Source: Erythroxylum novogranatense (taxonomy: Eukaryota; Streptophyta; Magnoliopsida; Malpighiales; Erythroxylaceae). Taken from it: a DNA stretch of 64,000 bases. The translations under genes and the position numbers were made by a program. Below the pieces are notes generated by a model that saw only the letters and a list, made by a program, of their open reading frames with translations, searched no databases and was not told where the DNA came from. Where the stretch lies: positions 22,127,120 through 22,191,119 of the forward strand of contig CM057235.1 of the NCBI GenBank assembly GCA_029891385.1, read 5' to 3'. Below are positions 34,232 to 44,164 of the stretch, in pieces. Position 1 is the first letter of the stretch. Every line of letters starts with the position of its first letter.

Positions 34232-34405
34232 TTTAGGCCGACTTAGGCTCGACGGGCTACCTGTGGCCAGCCCAGACTGGGCCATGGGTTGGATCATTTT
34301 GGCCCTCTTGGGCTATGGACTAGGCCCGCTAAAATATATTTTGGTAGGTTCGGGCCGGACCATCAACAACCCAGGCCCAACTTGAGTCATTGATATTCCT
34401 AGGTC
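34232..34405. repeat. GGCC-rich segment in AT-rich DNA
   Basis: The segment contains repeated GGCC/GGGCC motifs in both directions (for example GCCCAGACTGGGCC, GGTTCGGGCCGGACC). Such GGGCC-rich stretches are known from the terminal regions of some plant hAT elements. It abuts the DUF659 hAT fragment at 34420 and may be an end of one of the two hAT elements here; that is an inference. Confidence 0.45.
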
Positions 34406-34419
34406 CAATGTACTCTATA

Positions 34420-34692
34420 ATTTCAAAAAATAATTTAGATAAAGCACTAGAACTTTTTACCATAACCTAAGCATCAACATATTTTATAAAAGTTGTTCCA
34501 ATGTTAAAATAAACCAATAAATTAATCAAAGCTCTTTCTCTTTGATCAGTCCGCCGATCTACAATTATAATGCATCCTGTTGTTTCCCAACTAGGCTTAT
34601 ATGCATCCAGAATTAACTAATATTCCTTTTTTAAATTTTGAATCAAAGGCACACGAATCTCATAATAAAAAGGAACCTTAAATTTCTGACCT
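34420..34692 (-). pseudogene. hAT transposase DUF659 fragment
   Basis: The minus strand reads FKVPFYYEIRVPLI, LDAYKPSWETTGCIII, then DRRTDQRERALINLLVYF and TTFIKYVDA. This is the DUF659 domain of plant hAT-like transposases, where the family has the DGWTD motif with catalytic Asp. It has two in-frame stops (after KKEY and after YVDA). A splice-acceptor-like AATTATAG precedes the first residues at 34692. It is collinear with the BED-finger fragment at 37095-37312 on the same strand. Confidence 0.8.
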
Positions 34693-36467
34693 ATAATTTT
34701 TTTGGAAAATAAAAGAATAATATATTAACAATAGCTAAATCTATAACATAATTATAAGACTATTTAGTGAAGTTAGCTTTGAAAGCAATTGCGTAAGACA
34801 TGCTACACTAGATCAGCTAGAAAACAAATTTCCAACTAACATATACAACAACTATATCACATTGTTATATAAAGAAACTATTAGAGCATATTGTTGTGTC
34901 CAACTAAGTTTTAAAAATACCTAGGCTATCATACTCGTAAGTATACGAGGTAGTTGTAGTGATTACCCAGGGTCGTCTCCCACGGAGATGAAATTGGTTA
35001 ACTTAAATTAATCTCAAACAAAAATAAAAAAACCCAAACATTCTATCCCAATTTTTTGAGTGAAAACTTTAAAGAAAATCATAAAATTAGAATGAAAAGT
35101 AAAATGATTCAATCGGAAACAAAGACAAATAGATTAATCAAAATGGAAGACTCTTGAGAATTAATTTAACTAATTTAATCTCCTATGCATGATTAAGGTG
35201 GATGATTGGATAGTTGTCTTACTAAACTTAATAGTTAGGTGTTTTAAATTAACTTGAATAATGAACTAATCTAACTTTCGTATTCAACAAGTTATCGTCC
35301 AAATTAATTATATAAACCTGACTACTAATTACCACTTAATATATTTCTAGTTTTTAACCTAAGCGTCCATAGTTTCTCGATCTATATTAAATTGCTTCTT
35401 TCGATCCTTCATTTAATACTAAAAATGATTCAAAGTTTGGCCATTCTATTACATCCATTCAACTAAAAAACCACAAAAATAAATAAGACAAAAAACTATA
35501 ATTCAATCATGCAAAGTTAACTAAAATAGCTACGTTAATTCTTAAGAAAAAGAGATAAACCCATCATAGCATAAACACAGTTCATCATCTCCATACACTT
35601 CAATTGCATGTTACCGTCAATTGAAAAATGTAAAAACAATGAACAAATGAATACTAAAGATGAACTAGAAAAAGAAAACAAATAATAGTCAGTTAAGCTA
35701 ACAAGTAATAAGTTCAATAAATAAATAAGAAACTAAGCAATAGATGAAAAATAAAATGAGCAAACAAGGATCGAATGATGGAGTGTTGTTGGTCTCCTGC
35801 CCGTTTTAGGCTTCCCGCATTAACTCTTGCCTTTTGCTTCAGCTTGCTATCACCCTACTAAATGGTTACTCCAGTTCAATGGATTTGGCTTTAGCTCTAG
35901 CTCTCGCTTTCAACCTTTGTCCCTAGCTTCCATCTCTCTGTTGTGTTTCTCTCTTCTTCATTGACTCACTCTATTCCTCTCTTCTTTCCCTCTATCTCTC
36001 TATGCCTCTCGAATGTGTTTGTCTATGTTGAGTGAAGAATGAAGAGTGAATGAAAGATGAAAGATTTCCCCTTTGCTATCACCCTCTCCTTCTATTTTTA
36101 GTATGCTCCTAGGTCTAGGGTTTCATGCCCTGAACCTCTCCAGCTGCCATGTAATAACTAAAACAATTAAGAAAAAAATGAAGGGGGATCATGGTTGTGA
36201 CTTTTAAGTCACATCTATGTGTAAGTCACAGTCGTGGCTTGTGCATATGAGTCATGACTGTGACTTACACATGCACGACCGTGCATGTAAGTCAATTCTT
36301 CTTGTTTAGTTCATACCACATTCACAAAATAATATCCATGCAACATCCACACCAATTTCACTCAATCTATCTCACATTTGGAACAAAACATAAGGATTTA
36401 TAACCAAATTCAAGATATGAAAGCAATTAAAAGCAATAGAAACTAGACATAACACATATGTGATAGA
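34693..36467. other. Non-coding AT-rich segment with retroelement-like tracts
   Basis: No gene was found. The tract ATACGAGGTAGTTGTAGTG...GTCGTCTCCCACGG (34935-34985) is of a kind common in plant retrotransposon remnants. 35800-36100 is CT-rich. 36200-36300 has GTCGTGAC-type inverted repeats. The whole lies between the two pieces of the minus-strand hAT element, so it is probably inserted DNA. Confidence 0.5.
36206..36266. repeat. Inverted repeat of GTAAGTCACAGTC type
   Basis: The motif ATGTGTAAGTCACAGTCGTG (about 36212) is followed about 15 bases later by its reverse complement with one mismatch (CATGACTGTGACTTACACAT). A third related copy, GACCGTGCATGTAAGTCA, follows. These could form a 20-bp stem. 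Confidence 0.75.
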
Positions 36468-36749
36468 TCATAAATTCCTTGTGATTTTCATGTGGGGAGT
36501 TAATAAGTGATCAACTTTCTTAGCAATAATGATGACTTGGATCTGATTCAGCACTTTATTAGTTAATTGATATTTGTTTTCCTCCTTTTGCTTATAAAGT
36601 CTATTGTTCCTTTCTTTCCAGAGCATATATATGGTTGTGATAAACCCAACTTTAAAAAGAATATGATTCTTTTTGTTAGGTAGCACCTTGTTAATTATCC
36701 ATTGCAAGGAATGCCCCCATTCATAATTGTTAATTATCTCCCCCAGCAT
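36468..36749 (-). pseudogene. LINE ORF2 C-terminal fragment
   Basis: The frame contains LQWIINKVLPNKKNHILFKVGFITTIYMLWKERNNRLYKQ. The LWKERNNR motif after a hydrophobic helix is typical of the end of plant L1-type LINE ORF2 proteins, downstream of the RT zinc-binding region. The RT domain itself is not visible upstream (36750-37000), so only about 90 residues of a protein usually above 1,000 remain. The start Met is arbitrary. Confidence 0.65.
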
Positions 36750-37094
36750 ATGTAGGATGCAGCTCTATATGGTTTTTGAATAAATATCCTAGACTTGTTG
36801 TTATAAAATCTATTGTTTCTTAAAAATATGGTGAATTTAAAGCATTTGAATGAATACATGAATGATAGAATCATCTAGGCTATGCTCTTTTACATCATAA
36901 AACATCATCCTTATCAATCGAATCACTGTGGGATAGGTTAAGAACTAAGAATAGTTCTTGAAAGAAAATAAGAATCTATGTCAATAATAACTTTATGTTT
37001 TCCTTTATTTATTATTTGTGGTGCTTCATCATCTTTAAAAGATATATCATGAGTCTTTTTTTATTTTCCTTTTTCTTTTTTACTAGTTACTGCA

Positions 37095-37312
37095 AATAAT
37101 TTCCAGTCCTCTCATGTACATCAAATGGTTACTTTTTTATAAGAAGCAATGTTACCTTTGACACCAACATGATGTTCTTCATTTTATAAATTCCTCCTCC
37201 TTTAAATATTCTACCACAAAACATACAATTATATTGGCTATTCCCATTAGATTATTGAGAAGAAGCAAAATAATTCCATGCTGGATCAAACTTACCACGA
37301 GTAAAGGATGTG
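37095..37312 (-). pseudogene. hAT BED-type zinc finger fragment
   Basis: The minus strand reads RGKFDPAWNYF, a TAA stop, then YNCMFCGRIFKGGGIYKMK, then a one-base frameshift to HHVGVKGNIASYKK. This is the N-terminal BED finger of DUF659-type hAT transposases (CxxC then HxxG..H). It is on the same strand as, and upstream of, the DUF659 fragment at 34420-34692. The two are probably one gene split by about 2.4 kb of insertions. Confidence 0.75.
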
Positions 37313-37804
37313 AAGTTTACTTAATCTTTATTTTATGATTCCATATTCTCCATTATAATTTTAATATGAAAATATGAGAAGAATAATTTTGTTATTTTGT
37401 ACAAAAATAAGTTAAAATAATGATTAAAACAAAATAACTCATAAATTACGAACCAAAGAAGAAAGATGAAACAAAAAGATACAAGGTAAAAATTTGAAAA
37501 CGAAAATAACCCTTAACTTTGGCTTCTTGATTCTTGAGTCTTTAACTTTGGCTTCTTGATTCTTGAGTCTTTTATATCTAATATGATATTTGATTTCAAT
37601 CACCATAACCAACAAAAGAAATAACAATAAAGGAGAATTAACTTGTGATCTTGACACAAGGAATTGAAGTATATCTGAAAGAAACATAAAAGAGATTGAA
37701 AGAATTAAAAAATTAAAGAAAATCAATTCAAATAGGAAACAGAAATTGAAAATTTTTCAAAGATTGAATAAATATAAATGTCACTCAAAAGTTAAAGTAT
37801 CTTT
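37313..37804. other. Non-coding segment with a 30-bp tandem duplication
   Basis: TTAACTTTGGCTTCTTGATT... is duplicated in tandem at about 37513-37572. The minus-strand frame across it (37439-37726) has no known domain. I see nothing else in this stretch. Confidence 0.6.
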
Positions 37805-38730
37805 AAATTTCAGTGCCCTTCTCTAAAAGTACTTCTTTAAAACTTAAACATTACTTCTTAACATACTATTAAATTATTTTAAACAAAATTATTTATCTAT
37901 ATAAATTTACTAATTAATAACTTTTCTATTCCTTCTTAAATATACTTCTTTAAAGTTTAAATATCACTCTTTAACACATTCTTAAATTTTCATAAATAAA
38001 ACTACTTATCTGTACTAAATTACTAACTAATAAATTTTTAGTATTTCTTTAAATATACTTCCTTAAATTTTAAATATCACTCTTTAACACATTCTTAAAT
38101 TATCCTAAACAAAATTACTTATTTATACTAAATTACTATTTAAGAATTTTTAGTGTCATTTAAATGCAGTTCTTTAAAATTTTAAAATTTAAATATCACT
38201 CCTTCACACATTCTTAAATTATCCCAAATTTTATCTATACTAAATTAGTAATTAATAACTTTTAATGCCCTTCTTTAACTATACTTCTTTAAAGTTCAAA
38301 TATCACTCTTCAACACATTCTTAAATTATTTCTATACTATTTTACTAATTAATAACTTTTTAATGTCCTTCTTTAAATATACTTCTTTAAAGTTTAAATA
38401 CCACTCTTTAACACATTCTTAAATTAGCTTATACAAAATTACAAATTAATAACTTTTTTAGTGTCCTTCTTTATATATACTTTTTAAGATTAAAATTTCA
38501 CTCCTTAATACATTTTTAAATTATCACGAACAAAATAACTTCTATAACTAAATTACTAACTAATAAAATTTTTAGTGTCATTCTTTAAATATACTTCTTT
38601 AAAGTTTAAATATCACTCCTTAACACACTCTTAATTTTTTAAAAATATTATTTTTATATTAAGTTATTAATTAATAATTTTTAATGTTTTTCTTTAAATA
38701 TACTTATTTAAAGTTTAAATAAATATCTAT
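37805..38730. repeat. Degenerate tandem array, ~8.5 units of 96-118 bp
   Basis: The unit contains TACTTCTTTAAAGTTTAAAT followed by ATCACTCTTTAACACATTCT and TTACTAATTAATAACTTTT. ATCAC anchors lie near 37963, 38076, 38195, 38303, 38399, 38497 and 38611. A diverged first unit lies near 37849 and a partial last one near 38720. Units differ by many substitutions and small indels, so it is an old array. GC content is extremely low. Confidence 0.9.
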
Positions 38731-39456
38731 TTTGTTTTGAATTTTAATCAACAAATACTAATATTTTTAATATCATAAAAATTAAAATTTATATCTTTTA
38801 CTTATTTTAGAAATTTACTATTTATTTCAATTATAATCTCTTCTCTTTATAGTTTACTAGTATACGAGGCTGGAAGTGAAAAAAACAAATTACTCCATGT
38901 TTTATTATTTTTTCTAGTCCAAAGTACTAAAAATCTAAAGCTCATCTCTATCTTTTCCCCTCTCTTTCTCTACTTCTCTTGGACTCGGTACTCTCTCTAT
39001 ATATATTCTCATAATACCAAACCCCTAAAATCGCGATCTACTATAAGCTGTGAAATTGTGATTGTCTAAAAATAATATCCCTCCTCGTCTAGAACGTTAC
39101 CCTCCTCAGTCAATCATTTCGCCTCAAAAGTAGTGTTTTATTTACTCTCCTCCTCATTTCTCTTTCAATCTCCACCCTCTATTTCTCGAGTCTTCCATGG
39201 CTACATCTTAACTTTTTAATCATTGTAATAGACCTTGCCATCGTCAGAGCTGCCTCACTTATATGCAACGGAGCGAAATGGAGCTAAAGGCTCGTATAGA
39301 TTCACTGGATGTTATGTTAGATATGGAGGTATAAATGCATGTGAACTTGGATGTAGGATTTTTAAGTTTGATCCTTGTGATTTGGCATTCCCTGTCATCT
39401 TTTTGGTGCTTCAACGTAAATAGCAGATATTCATTGTCAGATAAGAGGAGACTAAG
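38731..39456. other. Unclassified segment, possibly a host promoter remnant
   Basis: 38940-39010 has CT-rich tracts and a TATATATATT string, 39120-39200 has more CT-rich sequence, and an open frame at 39235-39423 (62 codons, plus) ends shortly before the Tat element. The protein resembles nothing I know. The layout (CT-rich, TATA, leader) is gene-like, and this is one of the few stretches without transposon motifs, but no gene can be claimed. Confidence 0.35.
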
Positions 39457-39876
39457 TGGTCGAGTCGGTCGTGCTAGGCCCAAACCCACTCAAAACGACC
39501 CATAGGCCGATCGATCCACTCTTCAAGGATTGATCTAATTCCTATCGATTACACTAGGCCCAAGCCCTAGTCCACGTATCCACGGCCCACTAGTAGGTGG
39601 AAGTCTCCCATGCATACGTAAAGACCTAAACATAGCATATATTCCATATATAAGGTATGACGTTGCCATAATTGAGGTACGCAATCAAAATCCTAGCTTC
39701 TCTGTTATTAGCTATCAAACTTTCACCAAAAAAGACTAACTTGAGCGTCGGAGGGGCCTGCCGGATATCAACCCCCGGCATGCCTTGTGTTGTTTTGCAG
39801 GAACCCTTGCTAGAAAACAGTCAAGCTCATGGATCCAAACGGCAACGTGCAGCCTCGCTAGAATCAGGCTGAACCA
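39457..39876 (+). repeat. 5' LTR of the Tat-like element
   Basis: 420 bp, TGGTCGAGTCGG...GCTGAACCA. A TATA box TATATAAGG lies at 39647-39655. The start is fixed by the target duplication and the end by alignment with the 3' LTR. PBS-position sequence ATTGGCGTCGACCGTGGGG follows at 39877; it resembles the TGGCGCC.. type common in Tat elements. Confidence 0.9.
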
Positions 39877-40234
39877 ATTGGCGTCGACCGTGGGGCCCGA
39901 CATCAGGGCACCACGTCGAGCTACATAGATTAGTCGGTGGCGTAGCTAACCACGACGTGGCGGTGTCATTGACCGGCGCTTCTAACGGTTGGGTTTGCGA
40001 TTACTACGCCACTTTGCCGCCAACACACCATGATTCCCACACACAGTCTTCGCACCCGAATGAGCAACCACAACCTCAAAACCCAGATCAAGAAGAACAG
40101 AGCATAGCCTTGGAGGACAATGTTGAGACCAATATGCATCCGAATCTTTAGCATCCCCTAGGTACAAATCCTCCTGCGCCACAGCATACCTCCCTCACCC
40201 GACAACAGATCGAGGAAGCGGTTGATCTGTTGAT
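39877..40234 (+). other. 5' leader of the Tat-like element
   Basis: The leader holds the PBS at its start. A proline/glutamine/histidine-rich frame (39957-40151) could be the degraded gag N-terminus, since gag-like sequence continues at 40170-40230 in another frame (LTRQQIEEAVDLL). No independent gene is supported. Confidence 0.5.
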
Positions 40235-41704
40235 TTGTCGATTCTTACGGTCTCGGTGAATAATGAAGAATTGTTCGACGGCGAGAATGGTATGATGACC
40301 GATCACCACCCTGCTGAAGCCCTAGAAAAAATCGTGGACGATCCGATCAATGCAGCCATGAGTTTCCGCCCGGATCGTCCAACAACTCAATATAGCTCTC
40401 CCTTCATCCCGGCGATCTTGGATAGCCTCCCAGCGGTCGGTACCAAAATAACGACCCCAGAAAAGTACACCGGAAAGACCGATCCCCTAGACTATTTGCA
40501 GCACTTCTAGTCAATGATGAACCTACACTGCGTCCCCGACGCCATTCAATGTAAGGCATTTTGTACCGCTTTTCAAGAAGGAGCTCGGCGATGGTTCAAC
40601 AGTTTACCTCCGAGCTGCATCACTTATTTTGAAGACTTTAAATTGATATTTCTCAACTAGTTCGCTACAAGTAAACGGCCGCAGAAGACTGCCTTGGAAG
40701 TGATGCAGTTGACACAAGGAAGGAATGAAAGTTTACGGGAGTTCATCACTCGATTCAACAACGAAGCTGTCGAAGTCCCTGACCTCACCTGCTCATCCAT
40801 GTTGGCTGCACTCATGAGCAATATGAGGGATGAGGAGTTCAAAAAGTCATTGGCCCTCGATCAGCTCAGATCTATTCAAGAGATAAGAAATTGGGCGGAC
40901 AAGTACATCCAGGTCAAAGAAGTATTGAAAAACACAAAACACAGAGTAGACGATGGGCCGAGCGGCAGAGCGGATGAGTCCCATAAGAGACAGAAGGATC
41001 AGTCGACCTGGAGAAAGCCGACCGATCGACAGGGACATCGACGAGAGTTCACCCCACTCAATAGGCGGTATGCAGAAGTGTTAGCGGCCATGAGAGCAGA
41101 CGGGGAACCCCTTCGAGAGCTCGAAAAGTTGAAGACTGACTTCAAAATGAGGGATCCAGATTTATATTGCCGTTTCCACAAAGACATCGGTCACGATACG
41201 GAAGATTGTTGGCACTTGAAAAGAGAAATCGAATTCCTTATCAAAAGGGGAAGGTTGGATCGATTTTTGAAGCACGAACACAATGCCATTCGGGATAAGG
41301 AGCATAAGACCGGTCGGCCCGACAACTGGCGACGGCCTTGGAGGCAAAACGATAGGAATGGAGGGAGGCAGAATGCGAACACTGACGATCGACGCCGAGC
41401 AAGAGGACAATCCAGGGCAAGAGGTGACAGGAACACTGGACAACAAGATGACCGACCGGTTAGGGTCATTAACATGATTTTTGGTGGAAGTGTAGCAGGG
41501 GGATCCACTGTTAAAGGACGAAAGAGGTATGCTAGGCAGGTCGGCGAAGACTTGTCAGCCAAAAGAAAGAGGCAGAACGATGGGATGGTATCGTTCGATG
41601 AATCTGACCTTGACGGTGTTAGTTGTCCTCATGACGACACGCTCATAGTAAATCTGAACAAATCTGAACATGGACGGCAACGAGGTGAAGCGGATAATGA
41701 TTGA
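40235..41704 (+). pseudogene. Tat-like gag with two TAG stops
   Basis: One reading frame runs from 40235 to 41704 with in-frame TAG codons at 40508-40510 and 40658-40660. Both fall where the family has Gln. The frame carries the retrotransposon gag domain (YTGKTDPLDYLQHF, CKAFCTAFQEGARRWFNSLP, QGRNESLREFITRFNNEA), a charged linker, and a zinc-finger-like YCRFHKDIGHDTEDCWHLK (about 41165-41220). The pre-protease segment (RVINMIFGG, RYARQVG, SFDESDL) follows. A 10-bp tandem duplication (41651-41670) shifts it out of frame with protease. Gag forms the particle. Confidence 0.85.
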
Positions 41705-42131
41705 CACGGGCAGCTCGGTCGACCTGTTGTATTATGATGCCTTCAAGCAGATGGAGATACCAAAGGATTGACTACTGCCTATAGAGGGACCTATCAAAGG
41801 GGTAATAGGGGCATCAGCCTACCCGTTCACTCGAGTCTATTTGAAAGTGAAATTCGGACAAAAGCCATGTCAGATAGAGAAAGACGTTGAGTTCCTGGTT
41901 GTGAAGTTTCAAGGGGCGTACAATGCGATAATTGGACGAGCTACTCAAAACGCCCTTAGAGCGGTTGTCTCCACTTACTATCAAGCAATAAAGTTCCCAA
42001 CGTCCCATGGAATTGGTGTTGTCAGGGGACAACAGAGAATCGCTAGGGAATGCTACTTAGCGGAAACAAGGACACTAGACGGGGCAGTAGTCTTGATGAG
42101 CTCTCTCGAGGTGAGAGCTGATGAAGAATAG
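41671..42131 (+). pseudogene. Tat-like aspartic protease, one stop
   Basis: Just after the 10-bp duplication the frame with MIDTGSSVDLLYYDAF (about 41698-41745) carries the protease active site DTGSS. A TGA at 41768-41770 replaces an Arg codon by family comparison. The frame then continues open to 42131 with IGASAYPFTRVYLKVKFG, YNAIIGRATQNALRAVVS and FPTSHGIGVVRGQQ, the usual protease C-terminal half. It ends at a TAG (42129-42131) near the deletion joint. Confidence 0.8.
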
Positions 42132-42383
42132 CGGAATAAAGAAGCCCGCCGGCCAGAGCTCATGCTTCTCAGTGAAGACAGGGATAGGGCAGCCGCTCAT
42201 TCGGAAGCCGTCAGACAAAGAGCAACGTTCTACAATAGAAGGGTAAAGCTCAGACAGGTGTGGGAAAGACCCTACCAAGTGGTCAAGCAAGCCGGACATG
42301 GCTCCTACATCCTGCGCGATGCGAACGGGAAGATTCTATCGAGGCCCTGGAACTCTCAAAACCTGAAGGCTTTCTACCAATAG
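42132..42383 (+). pseudogene. Tat-like integrase C-terminal tail
   Basis: The frame reads LLSEDRDRAAAHSEAVRQRA, FYNRRVKLRQ, ERPYQVVKQAGHGSYILRDANG and RPWNSQNLKAFYQ, followed by a TAG. This is the extreme C-terminus of Tat integrase (end of pol). It directly follows the protease, so the whole RT, RNase H and integrase zinc and catalytic domains, normally some 3 kb, are absent. The tail keeps the native stop. Confidence 0.85.
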
Positions 42384-42559
42384 ATAAGCTTTATTTTAGT
42401 TAATCTTCGTTTATTAATTGTTTATTATAAACCTGTGGGTACCTTTTTCCTAGCCTTGCCAGTCAGGTTTTTTTTTAACGGCCTGCGCCTTTGTCATCAT
42501 CAATAAAGGAGTTTTAAATTTCTTGGCAAGACATTCCACTAAAATCAACTGATCGCCTC
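42384..42559 (+). other. Post-pol spacer
   Basis: Non-coding, AT-rich at first (TTTATTTTAGTTAATC), with a T8 run near 42469. No feature seen beyond the join to the minisatellite. Confidence 0.5.
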
Positions 42560-43970
42560 AACCATCGTTCGGCCTCGACGTCGCTTGACATAGCTCGGCC
42601 AGGTCGTCAAGACAAGATCCTTGGGACCATCGCTAGGCCTCGACATAGCTCGGCAAGGTTGTCAAGACAAGATCCTTGGAACCTTCGCTCGATAGACATA
42701 GCTCGGCTAGGTCGCCAAAACAAGATCCTTGGGACCATCGCTCGACCTCGATATAGCTCGGCAAGGTTGCCAAGACAAGATCCTTGGAACCTTCGCTCGA
42801 TCAACACAGCTCGCTAGGTTGCCAAGACAAGATCCTTGGAACCATGGCTCGGCCTCGACGTCGATCGACATAGCTCGGCCAGGTCGCCAAGACAAGATCC
42901 TTGGGACCATCGCTAGGCCTCGACATAGCTCGGCCGAGTCGCCAAGACAAGGTCCTTGGGACCATCGCTCGACATCAACACAGCTCGCAAGGTTGCCAAG
43001 ACAAGATCCTTGGGACCATCGCTCGGCCTCCACATAGCTCGGCCAGGTCACCAAGACAAGATCTTTGGGACCATCGCTAGGCCTCGACTATCACTCGGCC
43101 AGGTCGCCAAGATAAGATCCTTGGGACCATCGCTCGGCCTCGACATAACTCGGCAAGGTTGCCAAGACAAGATCCTTGGAACCTTTGCTCGATCGACATA
43201 GCTCGGCCAGGTCGCCAAGACAAGATCCTTGGGACCATCGCTAGGCCTCGACATAGCTCAGCAAGGTTGCCAAGATAAGATCCTTAGAACTTTTGCTCGA
43301 TTGACATAGCTCGGCCAGGTCGCTAAGACAAGATCCTTGGGGCCATCGCTCGGCCTCGACATAGCTCGGCAAGGTTGCCAAGATAAGATCCTTGGAACCT
43401 TCGCTCGATCGACACAGCTCTCCAGGTTGCCAAGACAAGATCCTTGGAACCATGGCTCGGCCTCGACATCGATCGACATAACTCAGCCAGGTCGCCAAGA
43501 CAAGATCCTTGGGACCATCGCTAGGCCTCGACATAGCTCGGCCAGGTTTCCAAGATAAGATCCTTGGAACCATAGCTCGGCCTCGATCATCGATCGACCG
43601 GGTTGCCAAGATAAGATCCTTGGAACTATCGATCGACCTCGACTATCGCTCGGCCAGGTTGCCAAGACAAGATCCTTCGAACCATAGCTCGGCCTCGACC
43701 ACCGATCGACCGGGTTGCCAAGACAAGATCCTTGGAACCATCGATCGACCTCGACTATCGCTCGGCCAAGTTACCAAGACAAGATCCTTGGAACCATAGC
43801 TCGGCCTCAACCATCGATCGATCGGGTTGCCAAGACAAGATCCTTGGAACCATCGATCGACCTTGACTATCGCTCGGCCAGGTTGCCAAGACAAGATCCT
43901 TGGAACCATAGGTCGGCCTCAATGTCGATTGACTATGTTCGGCCAGGATCCCAAGACAAAATCTCGGATC
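42560..43970. repeat. Minisatellite, ~25 units of ~56 bp
   Basis: The unit is close to 'GCCAAGACAAGATCCTTGG' + 'AACCATCGCTCGGCCTCGAC' + 'ATAGCTCGGCCAGGTC'. Units are 51-65 bp, most 53-58. Some carry an extra CGTCGATCGAC block, and the last third has shifted to ATCGATCGACC-type variants, giving two or three subtypes in runs. Length is not a multiple of three throughout, yet both strands stay open over long stretches because the unit lacks stop codons. It follows the end of pol and precedes the antisense gene. Confidence 0.95.
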
Positions 43971-44097
43971 GTTTGACCTCATTGTTACCCGGCCTAATTC
44001 ACCCTATCGACGCACATCAAACGCACTCATTCGCGACCTGCTATTCGAGAGGATCGTCTAATCTCTAACAAATAAAAGAGGTAATGAAAAACGAGCT

Positions 44098-44103
44098 TTT
44101 ATT
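44098..44103 (-). terminator. Poly(A) signal of the antisense gene
   Basis: The minus strand reads AATAAA about 62 bases downstream of the antisense stop codon (44165-44167). It is a good position for 3' end formation. Evidence is the motif only. Confidence 0.5.
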
Positions 44104-44164
44104 TCTTTGAATTAAAACTCTGGTCACAAGCCCAACCAGATGAGCCTCACAAAGGGAAAAACAA

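Noticed and set aside
37805..38730. Possible CRISPR-like array
   Set aside because: The repeats are long, degenerate and contiguous without unique spacers, and the DNA is eukaryotic; it is a tandem array.
40657..41562. Minus-strand frames opposite Tat gag
   Set aside because: They are shadows of gag, whose domains are clear on the plus strand.
41651..41704. Programmed frameshift between gag and protease in the Tat element
   Set aside because: The shift is fully explained by a 10-bp tandem duplication; no slippery site and pseudoknot were seen.
42607..43982. Several overlapping frames of 60-122 codons on both strands
   Set aside because: They are readings of the ~56-bp minisatellite, whose unit lacks stop codons; the products are repeats of the same phrase in different frames, with no known domain.
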